Assembly: GCA_963678675.1 (NCBI GenBank)
Contig: OY783191.1
Location: forward strand, 17,079,096-17,143,095
Reading direction: 5' to 3'
DNA from: Xiphydria camelus
Taxonomy: Eukaryota > Arthropoda > Insecta > Hymenoptera > Xiphydriidae
Length of the DNA stretch: 64,000 nt
The translations under genes were made by a program, and so were the position numbers. The notes beneath the pieces are model-generated. The model was not told the origin of the DNA. It did no database searches and saw nothing but the letters and a program-made list of their open reading frames with translations. Shown piece after piece: positions 10,438 through 21,312 of this stretch (the stretch's first letter is position 1; every line of letters starts with the position of its first letter).

Positions 10438-12048
10438 CAGGGTCTTCAAAAAGTCCCGGTACGGCTGATTATCTCAGCGGGAAATCATTTTAGAGAAAAA
10501 TGTTTAATGCAAAACTTTTAGGATTTTTCCCTGGCTACCCAATGGTCATATTGGATTTGACTTTGACCATGACTTTCAAGGTCACATCAAGGTCAAATTG
10601 ATCTTTTTAAATACGAACCCCTATTTTTGATACCGGTAATGATAAGAGCGGGAAATTTCACATTCAAATATGTCCTTGACCATTTTGTTCATGTGATCTT
10701 TATGGTCAGCAGAGCACAGTAGGAAATTTCCTTGAATTAGAAGGACAACATTCTTAATGGCTTATTCAACTTAACCCGTAGTGGTCACACTGGGTCCAGA
10801 TGACACAAGGTAATTTTTGAGTTTATGTAGCCTTCAAGATATGGTTCAAAATGGAATCTGTGGCACTATTTGTTGTTGTTTGAAGGTACTGAAATAACTT
10901 CCAGTGGTTTTCGAAAGCCTGCGTGATATCATTGCGTCAGTAGACATCAATTTGTACGGACATGCTTTTTGCTGGGGTCAACTAGACCCAGTGTGACCAT
11001 AGTGTGGCAAAATCGGAACAAAACGTGTGATGAAAAAAAATTCTTTTTCATTAAAGTGTGATTGACAACGTAAGTATTAGTGCACGTACTGTCATTTTTT
11101 TCTTTTTTGCCAAAATCGGACGAATTTATGCGCTGATTGCGCTGGGCATGAGTAGTTTTTCAGTTCCTATAAATTTGTTTTACTTTTTTAAATGTAATTA
11201 TTAATAAAATATACTTTTTTTTTCTCATAAAAACAGTTTTTCACTTTATTTTACACGTTCAAAACCGACCTATTTGATTTTACGAGTTTCATGAAAATTT
11301 ATATCTTCAAACTGTAAAATAAATATACTTTTTTCAAAGCTCGTTATAATACTGTTTTTTTTCTTAAAAGTATACTATTTTGAGAGTAAAACGCAGGAAG
11401 TTTTTTTGCTTTATCTAAAAAATTGAAATTTTGATGAATACTTTTGTGAAAAATGTTAAATTTCTCCATAAATTTTCTTTTCGCATTTTTTAAAATATAA
11501 ACAAATTTTAAAAAAGAGAATAGAATTATTTGATTATAAAGAGGAAGTCTTAAATTAAATTCCAGTTCAAGGTTTGAGTCGATACATTAAAAAGAACGCA
11601 AATGGCAACTGTTTTTCTGCGTGGGGTCCATTGGACCCAGTGTGACCACTACGTTATTTTTAGGAAGTGTGACCACTACGGGTTAAACCAAATTCTGTAT
11701 AGGGGGTTTTTTGGGTCGCTGATCACGAATCTGGTCAGATTTCAAAAATTAAAAATGGATCCAATATGGCGGACGAGATTTTCGAAAATTGACGGATTCG
11801 TGCCAAATTTGGTATAAGTGGGTTTTTTGGGTCGCTGATCACGAATCTGAAATCAGATCTCAAAAATTCAAAATGTTCACTTCAAATTTCCAAATTTTTT
11901 ATGACCTTGAAAGTCATGGTCAAGGTCAAATCCAATATGACCATTGGGTAGCCAGGGAAAAATCCTAAAAGTTTTGCATTAAACATTTTTCTCTAAAATG
12001 ATTTCCCGCTGAGATAATCAGCCGTACCGGGACTTTTTGAAGACCCTG
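10438..12048. mobile_element. 1.6-kb long-TIR element, CAGGGTCTTCAAAAAGTCCC ends
   Basis: TIRs of about 150 bp run from CAGGGTCTTCAAAAAG through GGTCATATTGGATTTGAC. TA target copies lie at 10436-10437 and 12049-12050. A TTAA element (10775-11682) is nested inside. No transposase is present. The same end sequence appears at about 32108-32157, at 49715-50586, and as short stubs in the Helitron-type tandem arrays at 14401-15215, 33600 and 55050-55660. Confidence 0.85.
10775..11682. mobile_element. piggyBac-type non-autonomous element (TTAA)
   Basis: Begins CCCGTAGTGGTCACACTGGG and ends with the complement, with TTAA at both edges (10771-10774 and 11683-11686). Extra subterminal copies of CCCAGTGTGACCA occur near 10985 and 11636-11645. 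The interior is AT-rich and non-coding. It is nested in 10438-12048. Confidence 0.85.
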
Positions 12049-12050
12049 TA

Positions 12051-12587
12051 TATATTTTAATATAATATAGAATATAGACAATATATATTATGTATTATTA
12101 TGTATTGAATAAATAAAATATACACATACCTATATGAATTAAAGGTTTTTCACTTTTTTTACTGTGTTCCACCAAATTAAACTATTTCACAATTTTTTAC
12201 ATAATAGCTGACTAATAGATCATTCCATATGATTCTTTTGGTAGGTGTATCTCCCCAGGGGTTGTTATATATTTCCTACCCCAAACAATATTTTTTTAAA
12301 TTTACATCTTTAAACAGTGCTGTTACGCCATCGAAAAAACATATACTTATGAAGACCTATCGTTTCGGTTTTGAATGTCTTTGATATCTCTCATAGTTCC
12401 AGAGAAAAAAATAGTGGCGTTTTAAGGGTTATTACTCCCCTATTTCCCTTGCACGTGAAGTTAGCGGTCTAAAATTAGTTGTGAAGGTATTTCAGATAAA
12501 AAAGAGTACTAGATAAAAGGTTCAACGATGTAAATTGGCGCCGGGGTATTTTTCATGTGGTAATACGGATAGACCCTTTCGTATATA
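12051..12587. other. No gene seen
   Basis: AT-rich, non-coding. A TATAAT/TATTATG-rich stretch lies at 12053-12125. Nothing else is supported. Confidence 0.4.
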
Positions 12588-12948
12588 CGAGGGTAGAGTG
12601 AAAAATCCGATAGTTCCCTAGTAGATGGTGGTGCGATCGCGAAGATGAGTATACGCTGCCATTTGGCGAAAAAAAAGTTTGTTCCACCACGACAATGCAC
12701 CTGCCCATTCGTCTGCCGTTCAACAGCGAAATTGATCGATTTGAAGTTCGAATTGCTGCCGCATCCACCTTATTTACCGGATTTGGCTCGCTACGACTTC
12801 TTTCTCTTCCCAGACTTGAAAAAATGGCTGGATGGAAAGAAATTCTCATCAAACGAAAAGGTCATCGCCGCAGCAGGGGGCTACTTTACAAACTTTGGAG
12901 CGCACCACTATCTACTAGAAAAGTATCGAATTTTTCACTCTGCCCTCG
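12588..12948 (+). mobile_element. Internally deleted mariner with transposase C-terminal remnant
   Basis: TIRs CGAGGGTAGAGTGAAAAATC and complement, with TA on both sides. Between them, 12645-12910 reads a mariner C-terminus in which PHPPYLPDLARYDFFLFPDL matches the HxPYSPDLAPxDFxLF signature around the last catalytic Asp, followed by KKFSSNEKVIAA. The N-terminal HTH and the first two Asp residues are deleted. Non-autonomous. Confidence 0.8.
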
Positions 12949-13364
12949 TATAGAGATACGATATTCCTTAACCCTGTAGGGGATCTTGTAGCCATATGGT
13001 TACAACGAACTTTCAGGTATCCTACAACATTTTTTATGAATTGTACACCTACATGTTGACATTTGGTAACAACTACAAACTTGACTTTTTTTATAACAAT
13101 AACTTTAATATATTTTAATATATTCATATAAACAAGGTTTGTAAGTATTTTTTATACGTAGTAAGAAAACCATATTTTGAAATTGAAATATAATAGCGTG
13201 AACCTTCCAGGGTTAACCCTTAACCGGTAACGTGCCGTCTGTCAGACTGCAACGATTTTTATTAATGAGATTTTCCTAAAACGGTACCGCCCACTAACCA
13301 ATCACGCCATCTAATCTCTTTCCCATCTGTCATCCAATTCGCGTCAACTTTGGGTAACTAACGT

Positions 13365-13631
13365 TTGAGATATTTTAGTTGTAGTGTTAGCTCAGTCTGT
13401 GAGACGGCACGTTCCTGTTTACGTAAGAATTTCTCACGACTCAAAACCAGGGCTGGCCCGTCAAAACGTGTACGTCATGAGGATAAAGACTTTGATGAAT
13501 TTGTTATGAATTGGTATAATGAAATACATAGTGACTCCAGTGAAATGGGCAATGTTTTAGAGGATGAATTTGATATTTCCGATCATGATACCGTCATGGG
13601 CCCAGTTAGTGCCATGTTTAGCATTGCATGA
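13365..13631 (+). pseudogene. Possible piggyBac N-terminal fragment
   Basis: 88-codon frame shortly inside the left piggyBac end. A basic segment (GPSKRVRHEDKD) precedes an acidic segment (SSEMGNVLEDEFDISDHD), the composition expected of piggyBac transposase N-termini. It stops at 13631 with no catalytic DDE region after it. A second acidic stretch in another frame (ELSQSSNESEEEDVTE, about 14335-14385) may belong to this or another copy. Confidence 0.4.
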
Positions 13632-14040
13632 CATACTGTAGATGATATTTTTCAGTTATATTAAATTCATAAGAGAGAAAAGTAGATATATTTCCCACGT
13701 TAATACCAATCTTAAACTCTATTTCTGCGCAGTTAGCAGGACAATCCAGTGAATAAATAGTTTATTATTGAATTAATTATCAAATGGACCGAGGGACCCA
13801 GTTTCTGTCAGCAGTTTTGATTGATGTCCTAGTATCTGCCACCTTATGTCCCAATAAATATCAGGGATCTCCAAAAAATACAAAACCGTTTATAACATGG
13901 TAAAAATAATTAAAATTAAGTTATTATCATGATTAGTTAATCAAATGCTTGATTAACGAATCATGATTATATTTAATCGGTATTCTAATCATGATTAACT
14001 GCATCAGTGAAACTTCAACTTTGAGGTTATGTTGATCTGG

Positions 14041-14063
14041 TTAACCCGGCATTGGTCGCTAGA
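14041..14063 (+). repeat. Lone piggyBac-like end
   Basis: TTAACCCGGCATTGGTCGC has the TTAA-CCC form of a piggyBac terminus. No complementary right end was found, so it may mark a second, truncated copy to which the 15740-16105 C-terminus belongs. Confidence 0.35.
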
Positions 14064-14400
14064 AATACTTTCATACAGCGATCGCGTATAAACGTGAGAA
14101 ATGAATATATGGGGACCTCTTGTGGTCGAATTTCTGATTTTTCGAGCACTTTGCTACTATTAAATTACTATCGGAAGAGATCTTTAAACACTATTCATGA
14201 GAATCGTAATGGTTTTTCTCAATTTTTCAAAAAATTTATCGAAATAATATAATAAAAAGGAAAACAAATACAGAACTGACAAACTCGGACACTGGTAGTA
14301 ACTGGGCCTGTGACGGTAGTAAAAGTGAATTATCTCAAAGTAGTAATGAGAGTGAAGAAGAAGACGTTACAGAGGTTAAGTGAATTCCTATATTTTGCAT

Positions 14401-15215
14401 CAGTGTTACCCAATGGTCATATTGGATTTGACCTTGACCATGACCTTCAAGGTCTGTCTGTATGTCTCCTTATGCCTTCCTAAACCGTTCATCCGATTGC
14501 GATAAAACTTTAGGGAATGATTGGATGCATACCCCCGAAGGTTTCTGAGTTAGTAAATCTTATACAGGGTGTTCAAAAAGTCCCAGTACGGCTGAATATC
14601 TCAGCGGGAAATCATTTTAGAGAAAAATGTTTAATACAAAACTTTTAGGATTTTTCCATGGCTACCCAATGGTCATATTGGATTTGACCTTGACCATGAT
14701 CTTCAAGGTCTGTCTGTATGTCTCTTATGCCTTCCTAAACCGTTCATCCGATTGCGATAAAACTTTGGGGAATGATTGGATGCATGCCCCCGAAGGTTTC
14801 TGAGTTAGTAAATCTTATACAGGGTGTTCAAAAAGTCCCGGTACAGCTGATTATCTGAGGGGGAAGTCATTTTAGAGAAAAATGTTTAATACAAAACTTT
14901 TAGGATTTTTCCATGGCTACCCAATGGTCATATTGGATTTGACCTTGACCATGACCTTCAAGGTCTGTCTGTATGTCTCTTATGCCTTCCTAAACCGTTC
15001 ATCCGATTGCGATAAAACTTTGGGGAATGATTGGATGCATGCCCCCGAAGGTTTCTGAGTTAGTAAATCTTATACAGGGTGTTCAAAAAGTCCCAGTACG
15101 GCTGATTATCTCAGCGGGAAATCATTTTAGAGAAAAATGTTTAATACAAAACTTGTAGGATTTTTTCCTGGCTACCTAATGGTCATATTGGATTTGACCT
15201 TGACCATGACCTTCA
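14401..15215. repeat. 255-bp tandem array, Helitron-leader / TIR composite
   Basis: Three full units and a partial one. The word ATGCCTTCCTAAACCG starts at 14472, 14727 and 14982. Each unit joins a Helitron-like 5' leader (GTCTGTCTGTATGTCTC...CATCCGATTGCGAT) to the end sequence of the 10438-12048 element (CAGGGTGTTCAAAAAGTCCC...). Related shorter units form the array at 55050-55660. Confidence 0.9.
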
Positions 15216-15375
15216 GTCATATCAAGGTCAAATTGATTTTGTAAAATGGGAACCCCTATTTTTGATACCGGAAATGAAAAGAGCGGGAAATTTCACGTTC
15301 AAATATGTCCTTGACCATTTTTTTCATGTGACCTTTATGGTCAGCGGAGGTCAAATTGAGGTGAAGTACAGTTCG

Positions 15376-15650
15376 GCTTCATACCATGAAACGATTTCCA
15401 ACCATTTAACATTCGAATTCAAGCGGCTCCATTTCCCTTTGCGTCTTTCTGTTGCTATTACCATCAACAAAGCACAAGGTCAATCGTTGACTATTGCTGA
15501 TTTAAATTTGGAAAATTTATGTTTTTTACACGGCCAATGTATGTGGCTTGCTCCAGAGTTGGCACACCCAACAATTTACACGTTTTTACTCCAAATAAAA
15601 AAATAAAAAATATTGTCTATCCGCTGGCCTTAAGATAAATTAATAAAAGA
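15376..15650 (+). pseudogene. Helitron helicase C-terminal remnant
   Basis: The frame holds LTFEFKRLHFPLRLSVAITI followed at once by NKAQGQSLTIADL and a GQC/Y stretch. This is the last Pif1-like helicase motif and the tail of Helitron Rep/Hel proteins. A shift after the GQ motif moves the final residues to another frame. No HUH/Rep domain is present in the neighbourhood. It follows the 255-bp array directly and has a near twin at 34180-34340. Confidence 0.8.
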
Positions 15651-15739
15651 AATATACTTTCCAATTTAAATTAAATACATGTGTTTTTTTTAGCGTAGCA
15701 TTTCTCCCTACCTATAGATATCTGCTAAAAAATCGTCAA

Positions 15740-16105
15740 ATGACGGCCAAAATCAATCCACAATCTACCAGCGCAAAGCCGGGGCGGGTCGCTAGTAAAG
15801 AAATAAAAGAAAAGTCTGTATTTGCAAATGAACTAGCCGCAAAACTCGTTCAAGGACATATGGAAAGGCGATTACAGAATCCCCGTGTGTCTCGTGAATT
15901 ACGCTTCATTATATCACGTATTCTTGGCAGACCTGAAGAAAAATCCGCAAGACAAGAAAATTTGACATTAGAAAAGCGAAAGGCATGCTATTTGTGTTAT
16001 AAAACCACACATCGAATGACAAAATACTTGTGTTTGGAGTGTAGGAACCCAGTATGCCTGCAGTGTTCTAAGCCAAAATGCAACAGTTGCGTGGATAAAT
16101 CTTGA
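15740..16105 (+). pseudogene. piggyBac transposase C-terminal fragment with cysteine-rich finger
   Basis: 121 codons. The first half is basic (GHMERRLQNPRVSRELRF). The last 40 residues form a Cys/His cluster (CYLCYKT...KYLCLECRNPVCLQC...CNSC), the cross-brace finger that binds the subterminal repeats in piggyBac transposases. The catalytic Asp-containing core is missing. The CXC element inserted about 30 bp downstream of the stop. Confidence 0.7.
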
Positions 16106-17616
16106 GATTTACAACCTGCTAGAACTTTTGTTAGAATATATTTTTAGTCCAAGGAGAAATAAGGTATATAAAAACCCCATCTGCGGAATGAGAGAAAGCA
16201 AGCTGGATTTTTGCAGAGATCTTCGTTTTGATATTCTAATGAAGCATCAAAAAGTCTCATATGCTCACCCTTGTGCGTCTCGAGATATCGAAGGTCAAAC
16301 GTCATGTAAATCAGTTTTTTGCGAAAATCTCGCTTCCGGCTAGTCTGATGTCTTAAGAAGTTTTAACAAAACTTACGTAAAACAGTATTCTCTATAAGTT
16401 TGATTATACACATTTTTTTGTACGATCAACCGTTTTCGAGATATAGCGAGAAGAAGCGGGAGCGTGCATTTTTGAATAGGTAATACTGTATATACTGCTT
16501 AGCTATAACTATAAATGCACTTTTCTTAGTAGTTACTAAAAAATTGAATTCCTATTATTGTTTCAATTAAACGTTTGTTCATTTATAAAAAAAATATAAT
16601 AAATAATTCATAACAAATAATGCATCCTTTTCCGCACTACTTTTGAAGTAGAATGCAAGGCGCGTTTTTTAAGACATGCTACTACAACCACATGTACCTA
16701 CTACCCTAATCCATGTTTACCCTACTGGCCTAATCCATGTTTTCGAAATTAACAAAAGTTTCTGAACAGTAACCGATTCACGTCTTTCGCAGTTGCCGGC
16801 GTGGTTTATGTTTCCTTTTCTTCAAGTTCCTCAAATAGTTCTACCAAAATATTGTCTTCATCATCACACGCTTCCGCTGTATCTAATTGCAAAATCTCTT
16901 CAGGCTCATGGCCACTGAAGTTTTCAATGTCTTGCAATTCTGAAGAAGGATTCAGGCATGCCTGTCCGTGACACTCGCCACAAACTGTAGAGCATGGTAG
17001 TCCTACTTTTCTACATCCACACTGCGCACCACATCCTTTTTTACAATTGCAGAAGATTGTGTTTAATCGTTCGTCTGGGGCAGGTGGCAATAGTGTTGTT
17101 TTCGGCTCTAGCATCTCGTTTTTTAAATCCCAACCCCATTCTTCGGGTTGCAGATTTTTTCCTAGATAAATCTGTATTTGGTAGTAGACCCGGTAGATAT
17201 GCTGTTGAGCTGCTTCACTGGTAGGTGGAAGAGATGACAAATTAACTAGTTTATTAAATCGTGTTGATTTGATGAAATGGGTATACCTAAAGTTGTCAAT
17301 GTTTACTTCTTCTTTTGGAGCACTATACATGGCTAATAGAAAACGCTTTCCGTTTTCAAATAATGTATCTGGCGGGCAGTTTTCTTCTTGAAATATTTGG
17401 GATGTTTCTCAAACATTTTCATAATCTGAAGTTTTCCTTTATTGAATAGTGTAGAGGTAGTGTCGCATTCAGTGAAGGCATGCAAAACAAAATATGTTCT
17501 TTGCAAAGAGGATATTTGTTGAAACTTTTAGATGAATAAATTCGTGTTGATGTAGTACCCTTGCCAATTTTCTTTACGAAAATTTGTTGCTGATGTGACT
17601 GAGTTCGTCCTATTAA

Positions 17617-19069
17617 GAGTGGGGGGGGGGGGGGGGGGGGGGGGTTCCAACGCGTGGAAAATAACTCTATTTTTACGAATTTTTTTAGAGCTATTGTTGA
17701 AGCAGATATATTCTAATGTTTCGCATATTACAAAGCATTATTCGAACATGTAATTTTTTTGTAGAAAAATATTGAGAAATAAGCCGGTGACGAAGCATTT
17801 TCGATGACGCCTTTTAGAAAAGATGATTTGCGGTGGACACTATATTTCCATGTAGAACTATCTCAAATCAAAAAATCAAAGCAATTTAGTTAAAACAGAT
17901 GTTTTTCTAGACCTCTACGTTTTTAATTTTTTTCCATTTTTAAATTTTTGGTGGTTGTTTGAAGTAAAAATTGCGTTCACGAAAAAAATCCGTCATTTTG
18001 TTGCTGTAAAACCCCCTTAATGCGACAAAAAAAGAAAAAGAAAAACGTGGGGGTATGGTATTTTATATGTAGAAAGTGTGTACAAAATTGGAAAAGAATC
18101 GGTGCAGTAGTTTTTAAATGACGATGTCCACGGACTTTTAAAACTTGGTTTCGAGAAACAAGCATTTAAGGGGGTATTACTGTCTAGACGCTTGTTTTTA
18201 ATGTAATTTTTAGGAATTAATTTTGCGAAAACTATCAAACCTACAGAGTGCCGGGGTTTTTGACGCATAATAAGACATGTTTCAACTAACAATACAAATT
18301 TTAATAAAACATTTTATTGGAATCTGTACAAGTTATGCGCTGTTATGCAAATCGTGGCGTGAGACGCTCGTCCAATCGGGCGACCATATTGTGGCGGTCC
18401 TAATCGTCTGAGAGAGAAGAACAAATTTTTTTTTAATCTATATGAATGTAGTTATCGTCTGAACTAGAACTAAGTAGGTACGAAATTTTTTATCGCAATC
18501 GCAGCTGTTTGAAGATTAAAGTTTAATTTTCCCGAAAAATTGTCAACTAAAACATGAGAGCAGGGCTAAAATATTCAAGCTATCGGTATTATTCTAGTTC
18601 AGACCATAGGTGAAGGTTCCCTCGAAATGTGTGCAAAACCAGAAGTCAATCGGTCCAATAGTTTTTGAGAAAAACGTGCGCCCGACTTGAAAAATGTCGT
18701 TTCGAGAAAAACGCGTTTAAAGTTGATGACTACCTGCTGCATCCCAACACACCGCAGCCTTTAAGCCTCTGTAACTATAGGAGTTCTACGAATTTCAAAT
18801 TAGTATTTTTGAGACACATTCTCAAACTCCCAAATTATAAGAAAATGCAAGAAAAAAAAATCGGATTTTTGAAGCGTCTAGACAGTAATACCCCCTTAAA
18901 GCGCCGAGTTCTTACCGCTCCGCAGTATTAAAGGAGCAGAGACTTAAAGGTCTATGACTGAGAGTTTTGCTCCGATTGTCTTGAAATTTGGACACAACAT
19001 TCTTTAAATGTTTTACTATAAGAAAAGGCAATTTAAAAATTGATTTTTAGACCCCCCCTCCCCCCCCCC
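17617..19069. mobile_element. TTAA element with G-run/C-run ends, splitting the CXC gene
   Basis: TTAA at 17613-17616 and 19070-19073. The inside edges are G-rich on the left (G homopolymer 17621-17643) and C-rich on the right (19052-19069). Removing it with one TTAA brings CTTGTTCTTTTAATAGGACG together on the minus strand and restores reading of the split gene. It contains the second TTAA element at 18170-18895. Confidence 0.7.
18170..18895. mobile_element. piggyBac-type MITE, GGGGGTATTACTGTCTAGAC ends
   Basis: Inverted ends GGGGGTATTACTGTCTAGAC / complement directly inside TTAA copies (18166-18169, 18896-18899). 726 bp, non-coding. Nested third-level: inside 17617-19069, inside the CXC element. 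Confidence 0.9.
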
Positions 19070-20145
19070 TTAAAAGAACAAGCAAATCAATGTCTTCTCT
19101 AATGATGTGACGGCGGTTCTTTCTTTTCCCGATACTTCGATGGCTGTTTCGATGATTAGGACATCCGCATCATCTTTGGCTTGTTTTGTAGCGATGTTAG
19201 CAGCTTGTAGTTGTTCAATAAGCATTTCAATAAAAATGTTTTGTTGCATCGATTTGATAAGAACTTTTCTTGGCTGATTGGCACATTCATTGTTGCATCA
19301 AAGCGGACTTCATAAGATGTAGATAGTGCAGTAGTTCGTCTTAATTGCTCCATTGCTTTTATATTTTTAGAATTGTCTGACTAACCGTAAAATATAACAA
19401 TTATGTTAGAACTTAGATTGAAGACTTCAGTGGCCATGTGCCTGAAGAGATTTTGCAATGAGATACAGCAGAAGCGTGTGATGATAAAAACAATATTTTG
19501 GTGGAACTATTTGAGGAACCTGAAGAAGACGAGGACGAAGAAGAGGAAACATAAAGCACGCCGGCAATTGCGAAAGCCGTGAATCGGTTACTGTTCAGAA
19601 ACCATGTCTAAAAAACGCGCCTTGCATTCTACTTCAAAAGTGGTGCGGAAAAGGATGCATTTTTTGTTATTAATTATTTATTATATTCTTTTTTAGAAAT
19701 GAACAAACTTTTAACTGAAATAATAATAGGAATTCAATTTGTTAGTATAACTACTAAGAAAAGTGCATTTATAGTTATAGCTAAGCAGTATATACAGTAT
19801 TACCTATTCAAAAATACGCGCTCCCGCTTCTTCACGCTATATCTCGAAAACGGTTGATCGTAGAAAAAAATGTATACAACCAAACTTGTAGAGAATGCTG
19901 TTTTACGTAAATTTTGTTAAAATTTCTTAAGACATCAGACTAACCGGAAGCGAGATTTTCGCAAAAAACTGATTTTCATGACCTTTGACCTTCGATATCT
20001 CGAGACGCACAAGGGTGAGCATATGAGACTTTTTGGTGCTTCATTAGAACATCAAAACGAAGATCTCTGCAAAAATCCAGCTTGCTTTCTCCCATTCCGC
20101 AGAGGTAGTCTTATTTCCCTGGACTATTTGTACATGTTTTTTCAT

Positions 20146-20286
20146 TGTTCGTAGGTGATTGGAATACACTGAGGATGATAATTTACACGATGTCGATAAG
20201 AGAGTCTTAACATGTGAAGTGATACCGGAAAAAGAGTGGAGACCAGAAGATAGATAAAGCGCACGTGACCGCGTCACGTGGTATTA
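20146..20286 (-). repeat. BEL/Pao LTR, left copy (partial)
   Basis: Begins TGTTCGTAGGTGATTGGAAT and matches 30972-31106 at about 90% until CACGTGGTATT. Beyond that the two copies diverge, so the left LTR is truncated or rearranged. It contains GATAAAGCGCACG and a CACGTG palindrome. It is the 3' LTR of the minus-strand element. Confidence 0.8.
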
Positions 20287-20494
20287 CCTCTCCCCGCCTC
20301 CCTGCCGTACAATATGTAGACCGTATGACGGAAAGCAAAAAGTATGAACTTTAAGGTCCCGAAACTCAAAAACTGTCCATTTTTCGATGTTGCGGCAATG
20401 ATAACTTTTGATCAGAACACCAAGATCTACAACATATGTGAAATTCAGCCAAATCCACCGGGAGCCACTTCCCGTAAGGATTGTGGGGGTTCCT

Positions 20495-20755
20495 TTATGA
20501 ATTGGACGCTTGGATGTAGAAGAAGCAGTGTGAAGTGTAATGTAAGGTAAGTTGTCCGAACTTCGGGTGAGTCTCGATGACGCAAGCTAATGGCCATTTC
20601 GCTGGAGGGGCATTTTCCGTTTTAAGGATGCCGAGATCGCCTACTTTGACAGGGACCTCTTTAAATAGCCACTTGTTCCTCTTCTGCAACTCCTGTAGAT
20701 ATTCGCGTGGCCAGCGATGCCAGAAATGATCACGCTGTTGCTGTACACCTGCCAA
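20495..20755 (-). pseudogene. BEL/Pao integrase C-terminal region (DUF5641-like)
   Basis: The frame reads RDHFWHRWPREYLQELQKR, then VKVGDLGILKTENAPPAKWP and IETHPKFG. This is the W-P/S-R-E-Y-L...G-D-L-V...P-P-x-x-W-P pattern at the end of BEL/Pao polyproteins. The catalytic integrase core is missing, so the copy could not integrate. About 200 bp separate it from the LTR. Confidence 0.75.
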
Positions 20756-20769
20756 CGATTGAGATGACC

Positions 20770-21282
20770 TTAGGGGACGTCACGTAAATCAGGTTCCGGA
20801 ATAGTCAGTAGAGCAGAACCGATGAGAAAGTGACCAGGAGTTAAGGCACTTAAATCCTCAGGTTCGTCGGTTAGGGCCTGGGTTGGTCGTGAATTTTCGA
20901 TGTGGTGATAATGTGCGTCTGGTAAGCGACGCTGAACCTCAGCCACCCGATGAGCTACGTAAGTGTGCCAGCGTCCCGGTTTACGGTGCAGCCAGGCGAG
21001 AGCGATCGTTGAGTCCGTCCACAGATGCACAGATGATTGTTCAATAGACAACGTTGCAATCATGCGAGACGTAATCTCAGGCAATGATTCATTCGATGGC
21101 CAAACTCGTAGATAGAGTACCGCGGCGTAAGCTCGTTCCGAGGCGTCTGCAAATCCATGTAGCTCTAACCTTGATATTGACGTGGTTGATGTGCCAAACC
21201 ATCGTCGTATCTGGATGGATGATAAGGTCTGGAGATCCCGTTGGAAATCAAGCCATTGATCCGCATGAGACTGGGGCAATGG
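20770..21282 (-). pseudogene. BEL/Pao RNase H, fused by deletion to the integrase tail
   Basis: ELHGFADASERAYAAVLYLR is the RNase H signature with its first Asp, and VHLWTDSTIALAWL contains another acidic site. Immediately after HYHHIENSRPTQ the frame jumps to LTDEPEDLSALTPGHFLIGS, which in complete elements lies far downstream. Most of the integrase core is therefore deleted in frame. Part of the RNase H middle also looks shortened (SLPEITSRMIA). Confidence 0.75.
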
Positions 21283-21312
21283 ATCGTCCCAGGCTAGAGA
21301 TAGTGCCCAAAG

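Larger units (their letters stand above)
16806..19370 (-). pseudogene. Transposon protein with PIN/FEN-like motifs and CXC (TSO1-type) tail, interrupted
   Basis: Reading right to left, 19360-19074 gives SQEKFLSNRCNK, then DDADVLIIETAI and, after a one-base shift, EDIDLLVLL. The frame resumes at 17616 with IGKGTTSTRIYSSKSF, HAFTECDTTSTLFNKGK, then (17330-16806) SLPPTSEAAQQH, EEWGWDLKNEM, and a cysteine array (CNCKKGCGAQCGCRKVGLPC) ending in an acidic tail. The D-D-A-D, E-D-x-D and C-D-T-T-S motifs recall acidic sites of FEN1/PIN-type nucleases (inference). The cysteine array is a CXC/TSO1-like DNA-binding motif. The protein family recurs in arthropod repeats. One frameshift plus the insertion make this copy inactive. 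Confidence 0.65.
16133..20127 (-). mobile_element. 4-kb long-TIR element carrying a CXC/nuclease-like gene
   Basis: Arms of about 700 bp (16133-16935 and 19430-20127) are inverted copies, outer end AGTCCAAGGAGAAATAAG-like. The arms include the last codons of the gene, so the right arm carries a second copy of the acidic C-terminus. A minus-strand gene occupies the interior and is split by a TTAA element at 17617-19069. No target duplication could be identified. The insertion lies next to the piggyBac C-terminal fragment. Confidence 0.75.

Noticed and set aside
12509..12979. Several overlapping minus- and plus-strand frames
   Set aside because: Shadows of the mariner remnant and its TIRs; only the 12645-12910 plus frame has mariner motifs.
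14401..15215. CRISPR-like array
   Set aside because: Units are 255 bp, adjacent copies are contiguous without unique spacers, and they contain transposon ends. Eukaryotic context.
20344..20550. 68-codon plus frame near the BEL end
   Set aside because: No motif, and it overlaps antisense BEL 3' sequence.
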